Below, piece by piece: positions 21,971 through 33,108 of a DNA stretch of 64,000 nt (the stretch's first letter is position 1; each line of letters opens with the position of its first letter). The stretch is taken from positions 246,780 through 310,779 of the forward strand of contig JAJOZX010005796.1 of NCBI GenBank assembly GCA_023014485.1. The letters are read 5' to 3'. The position numbers were made by a program, and so were the translations under genes. The stretch comes from Bathynomus jamesi. Lineage: Eukaryota > Arthropoda > Malacostraca > Isopoda > Cirolanidae. The notes beneath the pieces are model-generated. The model had not been told where the DNA came from, did not search any database, and was given only the letters and a program-made list of their open reading frames with translations.

Positions 21971-23115
21971 CAGTGCCCTTCAACCTTTTATGCCTACCGC
22001 CCACTTTTACTATTTTTATGTGAGATAAATTAGCCAACCGCCCACCAAAATTAAAAATCCAACAAACATATATTAAAAATTATGTATGGTACATTATATA
22101 TATTATATAATAAAACATTATGCATTTACCTTTAATTAGTGAGATCCTTGTGCTTGATGCTTGGAAACTAAATTCCGAATGTTTGGCTCGAATTTAGTGA
22201 GGAACAAACGAATGTCCCCTCTTTCAGAGATTTTTAAAGCATTCCTGTTTTTGGTAAGAATGTGATTCACAGCACTAAAACCTGATTCAACTAGGTACGA
22301 AGTAGGAAAAGCGATCAGTAATTTAAAAATCTTTTTCCACATATTGGGATATACATTTGACATCTTTTTATTTTGCCAAAGCTGCATATAACCGCCGTTA
22401 TTGAAATTTCCCTTGCTTTCCTCATCATGTCTGAGTTCTAATAGCTCCTCTTGACATGTTACATCAGCTTCAGTAACATTTTCAGTAAACGGGTTTACCA
22501 TCCAATCATATACTTCCATGGTTAAAACATCACTGAATCGAGTTTCAAAATCCGTTTCAAGTTTATTGAGATGATCAATAAACCTTTGTGTATCAATTGT
22601 TGTTATGTCATCCTTAATAGATAACAATTCTGGAAACTGGTGAAATTCCCTTTTTGAAAGATTGTGACTGAATAAATCCAGCTTTTCAATGAATAATGAG
22701 ATAACTTTTTGGCAGTTCATGAGTGTCATATTGGCTCCTTGAAGCTGCAAATTACAATCATTGCATTTCTTAAATATTCCTGCCAAATAACAAGCATCAT
22801 TTTTTATCATTTTTAACTTTTGGCTAAGATCAACTTCATTTTGGTCTTCTAGAAACTGCACTACGCTCTCATATAGTTCAACAAAACGAGTTAAACATGC
22901 ACCCTTCGAGAGCCATCGGATCTCTGTGTGTAATAATAACCTAACAAATTGTTCATCATTGTCATGACACAACTGACGAAACATTCGATCATTTTTTGCA
23001 TACAATATTGTAAATTTTGTTGAATTTTACAAGAATTTTATAAATTTTCTTGCCGCCCACCTAAAAGCTCAAATCGCCCACTAGTGGGCGATATCGCCCA
23101 GGTTGAAGACCGCTG
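21971..23115 (-). mobile_element. hAT transposon with perfect 8-bp target duplication
   Basis: The ends are CAGTGCCCTTCAACCT (21971) and, inverted at 23115, CAGCGGTCTTCAACCT, with adjacent GCCCAC blocks. They are flanked by the perfect duplication TTGTAAAC (21963-21970 and 23116-23123). The single gene inside lacks its 5' half, so the element is internally deleted. Confidence 0.9.
22136..23005 (-). pseudogene. hAT transposase, C-terminal two-thirds (ZBED/FAM200-like)
   Basis: The 289-aa frame has the features of the hAT family related to domesticated ZBED5/FAM200/SCAND3 proteins. It shows LLLHTEIRWLSKGACLTRFV (the conserved RWLS.G..L.R), a helical insertion region with many Leu and Asn, and the hATC block AFPTSYLVESGFSAVNHILTKNRN. 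The N-terminal BED zinc finger and first catalytic Asp are missing because the element begins at MYAKNDRMFRQL without upstream coding sequence. The frame is otherwise open, suggesting a fairly recent insertion. Confidence 0.85.
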
Positions 23116-23119
23116 TTGT

Positions 23120-23577
23120 AAACGATGAAGTCATGTCTTGCTTAACGTTTAATTTTTAATCTTAAGCCTTTAATTTTCGCCATGTGCCTGTTTGTTTGTA
23201 ATTCATGATGGGAAGGCATATTTCAATTCCATTTTTAGTTAACTCGGCAGATCATGATAACATCAGAGTTGTCAATATACGGTTTAAATAAAATATGGAT
23301 TCCTCTTGCTTAGCAGTTTACACATTACTTCAGCAAAATTATTTGTTTTGTCTTTAAATATTTTGTAAAATAAATCAGCCTATTGAGAATAATAATAATA
23401 AAAAAAAACCAGCATTAAATAATAATGACGTCAGTTGGAAGTTTAGTATAAAAGCCCATAAAATTTCTCCAATGTTCATTCTGACTAGACTTAGAGGCTG
23501 AGCGTTACCTGTAACATTTTAACAGTAAAATATAATAAGAAATATCTTTGTCTTATCCTTCGAGCCTTGCTCTCTTC
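23120..23577. other. AT-rich spacer without recognisable gene
   Basis: Between the hAT right target duplication and the tandem array preceding Polinton A. I see no ORF with motifs. Confidence 0.5.
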
Positions 23578-23640
23578 AAAGAATTTAGTCTTAAATAGAG
23601 ATAAGTAATTTCCCGATACGTTATAAGAAGAATCGAGGAA
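23578..23640 (+). repeat. Tandem-array unit flanking Polinton A (left) with target duplication
   Basis: The unit TTAGTCTTAAATAGAGATAAG...CCCGATACGTTATAAGAAG ends in the 6-bp target duplication GAGGAA (23635-23640). Further units of the same array resume right of the element at 36111. Polinton A therefore inserted into a short tandem repeat of about 65-70 bp. Confidence 0.8.
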
Positions 23641-24450
23641 AGTAGTATAGCCGCAAAAAGGGAGAGTGCAGGAATGTTGCAATGTTGCAAGAGATAATGT
23701 TCAAATGTTGCAAAGGGGGTAGGGTGTTTCACAGGGGGTGGGGGTTGCAGGGGGGTGGGGGTATGCAACAACTCAATGTTGCAAATGGGGGTGGGGTATG
23801 CAACAACGCAATATTGCAAAGGGGGGTGTGGGTATGCAACAGCTCACTGTTGCAAAGGGGGTGAGGGTTGCAAAGGGGTGTGGGGTGTGCGACAACTCAA
23901 TGTTGCAAAGGGGGTGGGGGGATGCTGCAGGTGCAACAAGGGGTTATGAAACTTGGAGGCGGCGTTATCCCCCAAGAGAAAGAAAGAAGGAGAGAAAGGA
24001 AGCGAGGTGTTCACCTGGCAGGAGCCAAGTGCATAATAAGACTTCAGCCGAGTAGGCGTTGTCTTATAGACTCCTAATCAGCCAGTTGGCTTAGAAGGAG
24101 CCAAGGGGGAGGGGTACACCTGAAGGGGGAGAGGGGAAGGGGTCTTTGGGGGGAGAAGGAAGGATGACCTCCCCCAAAGGGGTTGCCTTAGCCTAAGAGT
24201 GAAAGGATAGACGGAGGAAGAATTTGGGGGGACAAGGTGGGAGGTCCTAACCCCCCAAAGGGAAACTAAGCTAAGTCTTAACCTAAGAAGGGAAGGAGAG
24301 AGTTCTTTATTCGGCCGAAGTTCGCATCAAACTGCCAGCTCCGAAGCCAAGCGGGTCTTATATAGATGATGGTTGAGTTGCCAGATACCATTTTAATTGT
24401 ACAGGTATACATTATTAGGGTGAGTTGCTAGATACCATTTTAATTCGTTA
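23641..24450 (-). repeat. Left terminal inverted repeat of Polinton A
   Basis: Starts AGTAGTATAGCCGCAAAAAGG, then G-rich GTTGCAAAGGGGGTGGG-type units to about 23930, then GGCGGCGTTATCCCCC and CACCTGGCAGGAGCCAAG blocks, TAATCAGCCAGTTGGC, and near 24375-24450 two GAGTTGCCAGATACCATTTTAA units. The inner 24090-24365 GA/GGG-rich part has no counterpart in the right repeat but resembles 53620-54130 of copy B, so left and right arms are unequal. Confidence 0.85.
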
Positions 24451-24609
24451 CCAAAGCATACAGACTTAAAATCGAAATTGACAATAAGAAAATGATTATT
24501 AATTAAATAAATAGAATTTGCCTTCTACTGCACAAAAATAATATAATACGTACAATCGCCAAAATAATAGGTCAGACGAAATATACACACAATTGAACAA
24601 CTTTCTCCC

Positions 24610-24668
<59 letters not shown>

Positions 24669-24670
<2 letters not shown>

Positions 24671-25897
24671 CAAAAGTATTCGGACACCGCATGGTTTTGG
24701 GAAAAATGGTTTTATTATGGCATTTAGTAACCAGTAGGTCCACCCTTTGCTTTTATTACAGCGTCAACACGTCGAGGTATACTTTCCACCAGTTTTCGGT
24801 AAGTCTGTGCAGGAATGGCTCGCCATTCCTCTTGCAGAGCTGATGCAAGAGATGCAAGTGAAGCCGGGCGTGGTGTGCGGTTTCGTATCCGTCGCTCCAG
24901 TTCGTCCCACATGTGCTCGATTGGGTTGAGATCGGGGCTCTGAGCAGGCCAGTCTAACAAATCCACCTTATTTTCACGAAACCAGTCCTGCACACGCCTT
25001 GCAGTATGGCAGGGAGCTCGAACCTGTTGAAATAAACAATGGCCATCTCCGTAGTATTGCCACAGTGTAGGGAGGGCCGAATTGTCCAGAACGTCGAGAT
25101 AAACGTCAGCGTTCATGGTAGTGGGTATAACAACCAACGGGCCGATCCCTAGCCAGGAAAAACAACCCCATACCATGATGGACCCTCCACCGAACTTCAC
25201 CGTTGGACGTACACAGTCAGGAAGAAGCCGTTCTCCGGGCTGTCGCCACACCCAAACACGCCCATTAGACTGGAAGAGTGAATACCGCGACTCGTCGCTC
25301 CAAAGAACAGTTTTCCAGTCCTCCACGGTCCAGGAACGACGGGAGACACACCAGGCCAAACGACGCGTGGCATTAACTTTTGTAATCAGTGGCTTGTGTA
25401 CAGCTGCTCTACCATAATAACCGAGTCTGTGCATCTCTCTGCGGATAGTTACAGTACTAACGGAGGTACCGGATGCTCTTCCTACCTCCTCAGCGATGGA
25501 AGCAGAGGACGTGCGGGACTTCTTGACATGTCGTACCAGACTTCTTCTATCACGTTCCGTCAGTTTGCGTGGTCGTCCGGAACGTTTTTTCGCGTTAGTT
25601 GCACCGTCGTGCTTCCATCTCATGATAACATCCCCTACAGTCGACTTTGGTATATCCTGTTTGGCTGCAATGTTTCATATAGAAACGTTACTTAAATAAC
25701 ATCCGATGACGAGTCCACGTTGGAACTCGGAGAGTTCACGTCCGCGCGGCATGGCTTCACAACAGTTACTGATAACTTAACAGAACACCTCAGCATTATA
25801 GTTTCGCCACGCTTTTTCCCAGCATACCTTTCGGCGAAGGTGATATTTGCAGAAATGCGGATTTTCTGGGGTGTCCGAATACTTTTGATCATATAGT
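24669..25897 (-). mobile_element. Tc1-family transposon inside Polinton A
   Basis: Inverted termini ATCAAAAGTATTCGGACACC at 24669 and, inverted, GATCAAAAGTATTCGGACACC near 25890 frame a Tc1 transposase. The right end extends to CACTATATG; the left outer bases are replaced by an expanded (TA)n run, which also hides the TA target duplication. The insertion is in the part of Polinton A where the integrase/capsid block should be. Confidence 0.9.
24724..25753 (-). pseudogene. Tc1 transposase (DD34E type), inactivated
   Basis: The full frame starts at 25753 (MPRGRELSEFQRGLVIG) and runs about 342 codons. An in-frame TGA at 25675-25677 cuts it after about 26 codons, and an ATG after that opens the 299-aa remainder. 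The HTH DNA-binding half ([28 protein letters not shown]) and the catalytic half are present, with the first Asp in [12 protein letters not shown] and Glu in [14 protein letters not shown]. The usual FQQDNAPCHTAR box reads [12 protein letters not shown], so the second catalytic Asp is lost. Nonsense plus missing catalytic residue make it dead. Confidence 0.9.
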
Positions 25898-26005
25898 GTA
25901 TATATATATATATATATATAGAAAGAATCATATTAACTGTGTCTATTTAATTTTGTCATTCCTTATAGAAAGAATCATATTAACTGTCTATTTAATTTTG
26001 TCATT

Positions 26006-26053
<48 letters not shown>

Positions 26054-26510
26054 GATTTTCACCTTAGTGAATTGTCAAAAGTATATTAATTTAAAGCAAA
26101 TGAATTTTCTCCTTTTAAGAGAATCAATTATTAAAACCAATATTAACAATATAAGATACTTAAACGGCGTTTTATTTACCTTCTTTCAGTTATTAAAACG
26201 AAGCCAAAATATTAACTCTTAGAACAGTGCGTTCAGACGAGTAGGAAATTGAACCAGGAACGAATCACACCTGTTTACCCCGAGACCTTTTTGAAAGGAA
26301 TCTGGATCAACTTGCTCTCTCTGTCTCGGGAATCCTTCGCTCGACTCCTTCAATTTGGTCCCTTGCTACTAATGTATATAAAATTATATTTTATTAAATG
26401 CACTGATTATATGTCTTTACTTGCAAATTTTTATGGCAGCATCTTCTTAGATAACATCTCTGTTATTGAATTGGAAAGATATATTATTATTATTATACAT
26501 TTTTCAAAAT

Positions 26511-26555
<45 letters not shown>

Positions 26556-26890
26556 TATATTAAATAATAAACAGCAAAAGAAATAAACACATTAACTGTG
26601 TCTAATTTCTTTTAGCAAACCTTTCTTATGTATCAAAAACAGAAAAAATATTTCTTCATATTATTTCATTTTCATGTCATTTCACACAAAAGAAATAAAC
26701 ACATTAACTGTCTATTTTCTTTTGGCAAACCTTTCTTGCGTTTCAAAAACAGAAAAAATATTACGCACTTTTCACGTTCTCCTTATAGTTTATATATATA
26801 TAAAGACTCAATTTCGGATTTATAAAGCCTTTTCATGTCATTTCATTTCCATGTCATTTCACTTCATTTCACTAATCTCATATCATTTCA
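25898..26890. repeat. Microsatellites and short duplications in the deleted part of Polinton A
   Basis: Contains (TA)n at 25898-25920 and 26010-26050, (AC)n at 26512-26552, a duplicated 45-bp GAAAGAATCATATTAACTG block (25921, 25968), and a duplicated block CACATTAACTGT...AGCAAACCTTTCTT...CAAAAACAGAAAAAATATT (26588, 26699). No gene recognised. The Polinton frame resumes abruptly at 26893. Confidence 0.75.
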
Positions 26891-26892
26891 CT

Positions 26893-27457
26893 CAAGTGTT
26901 TTAACCTGTTCAGATTTCCTATCAACGTTTTAGGGACGTTTATTTGTTGTAGTCTTGCTTTAATATGCTTCCATCCTGATGGTGATGGCCTATCCCACTT
27001 TCTCACCAGATCATGGACAATGTCTACGATATTCGACCCCTGTACCTTTGATCCTTCCACAATGATCTCGCCTGTATCGGTCCATTGTATGGCTGGGTCC
27101 TCATTCAATAGATTATAAAGACTTAAACCTTTACTCCTCAATGTATGTGGGAGGGTGCTTTTTAATACATGCTCGATATGTTGTGTGGCTGATCCCTTAA
27201 TTTTGGTTGGTCAGCTGTATCGTCGGGTACAGATCCTATGTCGCCATGTCCATCGTCCCCCGTGCTGTGCCTAATAACCACAGGAATCTCTGTCGGGTTC
27301 TTATAATTTTCGTACTCGTGAAGAAATTTCTGCAGAGCTTCTTGGTATAAGATTCTTTTCTCATCAGGTGTTTTTTCACTGTTTAATAGGGCTAGCAATT
27401 CGCTTTCCATTATCGTGAAGCGTACACCTCGTGTGGAATCACTACCACTTTCTTCAT
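26893..27457 (-). pseudogene. Polinton unknown 242-aa protein homologue, broken
   Basis: Homologue of 62013-62741. Start at 27457 (MKKVVVIP-like) is kept, but a deletion removes about 15 codons near 27410, a frameshift lies near 27150-27200, and the C-terminal about 45 codons are lost at the deletion junction (26893), where the frame runs into foreign sequence. The conserved middle (GLSLYNLLNEDPAIQWTDTG, then GSNIVDIVHDLVRKW) is intact. Function unknown. Confidence 0.8.
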
Positions 27458-27779
27458 TATATTAATCTAGTCAGTAAAGGACCCAAAACTGAAAATAAGA
27501 TGGGGAGAAATGACCCTCCTGTTTGTACAATAATTCGTTTTTTCTTCGCTACAGTTTGACTTTTACGAGCGAGTGCACGTATTATGTTCTTGTAACGGCG
27601 TAGGCGAGCCTTCTGAGGGGTTTCATTGATACATTGCAATTTATAACGTTAAGACAGATTTCACAGATGCATTTTAAAAAGTCGGAGTCGATATTTTTAA
27701 TAAACATCTGTTGCATTGCCTTGGGCAGTCGATGATAGATTTTTATTAATTCACGGTATTTCTTTAGTCTCTTTGTCAT
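27457..27779 (-). pseudogene. Polinton small core-like protein, broken
   Basis: Homologue of the 107-aa gene at 62741-63064. The N-terminal half (MTKRLKKYRELIKIYHRLPK) and the C-terminal basic plus hydrophobic end (TGGSFLPILFSVLGPLL) are in different frames because of a shift near 27610-27640. The same tight overlaps with neighbours as in copy B are preserved. Confidence 0.8.
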
Positions 27780-28405
27780 TCTGGAATATACACCGTTTCA
27801 GGCTCGTTTGGAAATATATTCGTTCGTAGAAGCACCCTAAACGTGTTTCGCGGATGAAGGTCGCAAAGCAAATATCCATAACGCGTGCTTGTAACTTCTT
27901 TATAAACTTCCAAAAACTCCTTACGCTGATTCGGGAACATTTGATTGGCTAATTCCCCAATTTGTGATACATCTCTACGTTGTGCGAATAAGACTAGATA
28001 TTGTGTATTTAACGACACATCGCACATGTATCTATTTTTGAAAAATAGATTCTGATTGATGAAGAACACGCTTATGTTAAGATGGTGGGAGAATACTGTA
28101 AATGTCTCGGCAAACGTTTTATCCATCTCCAACATGAGATCGTCAATTACGATGACTGTATGTTCATTTCCCTTTAACGAATTAACGTCATATACGCCTT
28201 TGTGGAACAAAATATCATCTTGGTACTCGTTGAACACTGATTGATACGTCGAATAGCACCATATAACTTTATGCACAAATTTCGAGAACATCTCTCCGTT
28301 TTATGTAATGATTTTAAGCATAAACACAGTTTTACCACATCCTGTAGGTCCAGATATAATACATGTGGATGGGCTCGTGAATCTGAATTTTTCTACAGAG
28401 TCCAT
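27776..28405 (-). pseudogene. Polinton packaging ATPase (FtsK/HerA, A32-like), inactivated
   Basis: Near-identical to the intact gene at 63061-63690. The Walker A segment lies in 28320-28370, but a TAA at 28301-28303 follows shortly after it, so only a fragment would be made from the normal start. Downstream the frame is open from 28291, including the Walker B-like VIVIDDLMLEMDK and QNLFFKNRYMCDVSLNTQYL. The enzyme would power packaging of the element's DNA into virions. Confidence 0.85.
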
Positions 28406-28500
28406 TTCTAACACGTCACACTCCTAAGTGGATCATTTACAAAATATTACAAATTTTGAGTGCTGTTCCTTATATTTTGTTTTCTTCTCCCACAGAACCG
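28406..28500 (+). promoter_or_regulatory. Divergent ATPase/PolB intergenic region with conserved 3' splice site
   Basis: About 90 bases separate the ATPase start (minus) from the coding part of PolB (plus). TTTTCTTCTCCCACAG ending at 28494 is a good polypyrimidine-AG acceptor, and copy B keeps it at about 63755-63774. PolB may therefore be spliced from an upstream exon, and the 5' 20-odd codons of the open frame may not be protein. Confidence 0.45.
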
Positions 28501-31500
28501 TGAATGACGATGAGGTACAGCACCCCATCATCGACATTACGGATGACCCCGACGACAGTGTAGTTGTGATCACAGAATCCTCCCATGCCGACGAACCCTC
28601 ACCAGCGATACCGGTAGCACGTTCAAAGCGGAGGTATGATGAAGAGAACCCCACGTCGGGTATAAAGCGACCGAAATACGCGCCTGTTGTTAGCCAACCA
28701 CCACCAGTAATAGATCCTCAACCCTCAACCTCTTACGCAACATGCCCCCCAGCAGCACCTCCCGCTAATATATCCCCTTATTCATCCGCCACAGTTGCCC
28801 CCCGTTCTGTTGAATCTACAATAGACTCCAGGCCCTCAACGTCTTACGCAACAAGCCCCCGAGCAGCACCTTCCGCTAATATATCCCCTTATTCATCCGC
28901 CACAGTTGCCCCCCGTTCTGTTGAGGATGATATAACGTTTGAGTTGGTGCGCTCCGCAGCCCCCACCCCAGCCTTGACTAGAAATCGGTATAGAGTCAGG
29001 GTCGACCCTAGAGCCATGTATAGCAATGGAATTGAGCGGGGGCTACGCCGGGTTCTACAGTGTATTGTAGAGTTTGCTCTTCAGAACCGCGACGAGCGTG
29101 AAGTTAGGACGAGTCTGTCCTTCGGATTCGGGTCAGATGACGGTGATGTAGATGATTATTGGGTAGTAGTGCCATTTAGACGTTTGACGGCTGAAGATGT
29201 AGAATATATATTAGAACGTACAATGCAAGGCGCCCAAAGTAGTATAGCCTTTAATATGGACACCTTCACGATAAATATTGACCGTGTATTCCGTGTTGCG
29301 GGACATAGTGCCATACCGTATACTCTTAACTTCAATTCTCCGATTATTTACCGAAAGCATATAAACATCGATCGTGGTTGCGGCTTTATAGCAGTAGTCC
29401 TAGCACGTATGTTTACTGTACAAAACACACAGGCCACAAAAATTTGGTTGCCTACGGTCGTGGAGCGTGCCCGTAAACTAGCTGTAGACTGTGAACTTGA
29501 ATTTGACTGTAATATGGGTCCTGAAGAGCTGAGAAGGGTAGAACAGGAAATGAATGTCCGTATAGTTGTATTTGGGTTGGATGATCGTCGTGGGACTGTG
29601 TATATTTTTAAAAGCTGTATGAGAGATCGTACAAGACCCCTACTTATTTTAGGATTGTCAGGGACAACGTATCTCCCCATCCGTAATATAAGGTGGCTTT
29701 ACGCGAGTTATGACAAAAGTCGAAAATATGGGAGACATCATGATTTGTGTAAGGGGTGCCTCGAGTTTGCGGATGATATAGTGAGACATTGTAAAGAATG
29801 TCACATGGTATGTGAACAGTGTAAAAGCACCAAATGTGAAAGCCGTGTAGTTGAAGCTGAGAAGAGAGACTGTGATGTGTGTAGACGCACATTTTTCAAT
29901 AATATCTGTTTTGATCTCCATAAATCAATTGGCACGTGCAGGAAAATGAGAATCTGTGAATGTGGTATGTTTCACACAATGGATAATTGGGGGAAATTTA
30001 AGCACAAGTGTGACGAAATTCACTGTCCTACATGCCAGGAGGAGTATAAGGCGGATGGAGTAAAGCATGTATGTTATATGAAAGATGCTAAGCCTAAAAA
30101 TAACCCTTGTATAACTGTATACTACGATATAGAAACATATACGAACGCTGAAACCAAAGAGGTAATTCCACATTTACTTGTAAGCCAGACTATCTGCGAT
30201 GAGTGTATGGGGATCGAATGTGACGAGTGCCCCAAATGCGGTAAACGGACAAACGTTTTTAAAACGAATGTCCACGATAGTCCTGTGAAACTATTTGTGT
30301 CCTATATTGTCAAGTTAGCCGACAAGTTCAAGAAAATGACTGTGTATATTCTCGCCCATAAGGGTGCAAAGTTTGACACGCAGTTCCTTTATAAGGAGTT
30401 GCTTGAGCACGAATCCTCTGAGATATTTACAGGTGATCCATTGAAAAGAGGCAACAAATTAATACAGATGCAAATAAGAGGCAATGTACAATTTAAAGAC
30501 ACTTTATTATTCACGCCTTGTAAATTAGCAAAGCTACCCAAGGTGATGGGCGTAGCAGCTGAAGTTTCAAAAGGATATTTCCCTTACACTTTCCTCACCA
30601 GCGAGATTTTAAACTACGTAGGCCCACCACCACCCAAACATTATTTTAACTATGAATTTATGAGTGTAGATGAACGTGAAGACTTTGATCGATACTACAA
30701 CAGTTTTAATGAACGTAATCCTTATAATATAGCTGATGAATGTGAGCGTTATTGCGTGAATGATGTGCGCGTGCTTAGAGTATGCTTCCAGGCCTTTAGA
30801 AGGATGTACATAGGCCGTTTCAAATGCGATCCGCTGCAAGTCGCAACCACCACCGCGTCATTATGTTTTACGGTGTTCAAAAATAACTTCATGCCTAAAG
30901 ACACCATAGCCATTATTCACCGAAACAACCCCCGCAGTTACGGACACAAGGCTATTTACTGGCTCATACACCTACAGTAACAGACAGGTGTATACATAAA
31001 GCACGCCCGCAACACGGGTGAAGTACCCATTAAGATTAATGGTCGTGTTTTTTGGGTTGATGGGTTAAGTGAAAACCGTGTCACTGGTGTGAAGACTGTG
31101 TATTCCTTTAACGGATGCTGGTGGCATGGATGTCCCCGTCCTGAGTTCGGAATCGCCGGAGATATCCATGGTAGATCTCCTGCCGACTGTCTTGCATGGA
31201 CCCGCACCCTCGATCAACTTATAGGATCCCAGTTCACTCACAAAGTCTTGTGGGAGCATGAATATGATGCACGGATGGAGACAGACGAGGTGTACCGTGA
31301 GGAAATAAACACGATCAAGCGTTCAATGGTGCTGGATCCTCTCAAATGTAGTGATAGCTTGTTTGGAGGACGTACAAATCCATTCAGACTATACTTTCCA
31401 CCTACGGAGGGTGTGAAGCTACATTACTACGATTTCTGTTCTTTATACCCATACGTGATGAAGAACAATCCGTACCCCGTGGGTGCTCCTTAGAAACTGG

Positions 31501-32728
31501 TGGGACCTAACGTGCCTCCATCAATGAATTTTCAAGAAATTTGAATGATCGTTACTTTGGGCTCTCTTTCGTAGACATACTCCCCCCACGCAATTTATGG
31601 ATGCCAATCTTACCTGTCGTTATCGACCACAAGCTCATGTTCCCGCTGTGCGTGAAGTGCGCGGAAGAGAATAACGGCGATTGTAACCATATACCCCACC
31701 AGCGTAAGATCAGAGACGTATATACAAGTCCTGAGCTGCCCCTAGCCGTACGCCATGGGTATAGAATACTGAAGATACATGAGGTGTGGAGGTTTCAGAA
31801 GCTACCCAACCTTTTCACACCATATATAAATGCATTTTTGAAGGATAAGGTTGAGGCATCAGGGTATCCGCGAGGAGTTGATACCGAAGATGAAAAGTCT
31901 GCCTATATTCAACGTTACCGCGACCGCGAAGGTATACAACTTGATCGTGCCCAAATTTCAAAGAATCCTGGAAAGCGCTTTAGTGCAAAGTTGTGTCTAA
32001 ACAGTCTATGGGGAAAATTTGCACAGAATACCGGCAAAGGGAACATTCATTTGGCACAAAGTTATAGTGATGTCTGGGATTATGCCAATGCTCCCGATAA
32101 AGAGGTCATGGAGATCGTGAATGTAGGTAATACTTACATAATAAAGTACAACAACACCGAATTGGCCACAGATACCTCAAGGGTTACAAACATACCTGTG
32201 GCCAGCTTCACAACAGCCTACGCCAGCATAAAACTTTGGGGTCTATTGTATTCTCTTGGGCGGAGAGTATTGTATGCCGATACAGATAGCGTGATATTCA
32301 CAGAGAGGGAGGGTGAATACATGCCTGCTATTGGGGAGTTCCTCGGCGAACTCACTGATGAGATCAAGGATGAGTATGGGGACAACGCATACGACGACTC
32401 TTTTGTCTCAACATGACCTAAAACTTATGGGGTACGGGTCAGGGTGCGGGAGGATATGAAATATATCGTGAAGGCAAAGGGTATTACGCTCAACCATGCG
32501 AATCGGCGGGTTGCTAACTTTGAATCGTTGAAGGATCTAGTGTGTTTGGACGATGATGAGGGCGAACGACCTCCCCAACTAACTGTAGGCACCCACAATT
32601 TTCAGGCGCAGAAGCTGGGGGGCGTGAAGGAACTTAGGGGAACGAAGGTGTGCCGTAACACCTATAGGAAACGTTACCAGTTACCTGGTACCTATGATAC
32701 CGTACCCTTTGGATACCATAACCTTTGA
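28428..32728 (+). pseudogene. Polinton protein-primed DNA polymerase B, broken
   Basis: Frame of about 1,430 codons. N-terminus is acidic and Pro/Ser-rich with a 37-residue tandem duplication (28710-28930), then a region with RGCGFIAVVLARMF (possibly OTU-like, uncertain), then a Cys/His-rich zinc-binding segment (29740-30090). The exonuclease follows: Exo I VYYDIETY, Exo II AHKGAKFD, Exo III YCVNDVRVL. Polymerase motifs are DFCSLYPYVM (A), KLCLNSLWGKF (B) and YADTDSVIF (C). Breaks: TAA at 30978-30980, TAG at 31491-31493 with a frameshift by 31541, and TGA at 32414-32416. AATAAA at 32907-32912 may be its poly(A) signal. Confidence 0.93.
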
Positions 32729-32739
32729 TGCGTCTATTG

Positions 32740-32940
32740 TTAACTTACATCACACGTATTTGTAAATATGTACGTCTTGTATATAATCTTTGATGTATCT
32801 ATTGTTAACTTATTTATTACACGTATTTGTAAATATATATAACTTGAATATCTCGTTTATTAAATCGTATTTGTAAATATATATAACTTAAATATCTCGT
32901 TTATTAAATAAATCTTTTCAATTAGCGTTTCACTTTCTCC

Positions 32941-32975
<35 letters not shown>

Positions 32976-32985
32976 AGGTGAAAGT
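32740..32985. repeat. Duplicated AT-rich 3' region and (GT)n
   Basis: TATCTATTGTTAACTTA...CACGTATTTGTAAATATAT is present about three times with variation, followed by (GT)n at 32944-32973. It separates PolB from the right-arm promoter. Confidence 0.7.
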
Positions 32986-32988
32986 TCT

Positions 32989-33086
32989 AAGCTCCGCCCA
33001 CTGTAAGACCAGCAACGTGAGTCATGCTACTATCTGGGATTCCCTGCGTGGTCAGTTGACTGCAGTAAGCCCTTGAGATCAGACGT
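32989..33086 (+). promoter_or_regulatory. Inr + DPE promoter of the Polinton right-arm cassette (copy A)
   Basis: Initiator TCAGTT at 33052-33057 (A+1 at 33054) and AGACGT at 33081-33086 are +28 to +33, the exact downstream-promoter-element position. AAGCTCCGCCC at 32989-32999 is a GC-type box; its inverse GGGCGGAGCTT occurs at 56757 upstream of the left-arm gene of copy B. The first ATG of gene 1 is 23 bases after the DPE. Confidence 0.6.
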
Positions 33087-33108
33087 GTATTCGCCAGCGT
33101 AGAAGAAA

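Noticed and set aside
29644..30173. Antisense ORFs within PolB (also 29348-29680, 30609-30839)
   Set aside because: Shadow frames of a clearly coding plus-strand gene.
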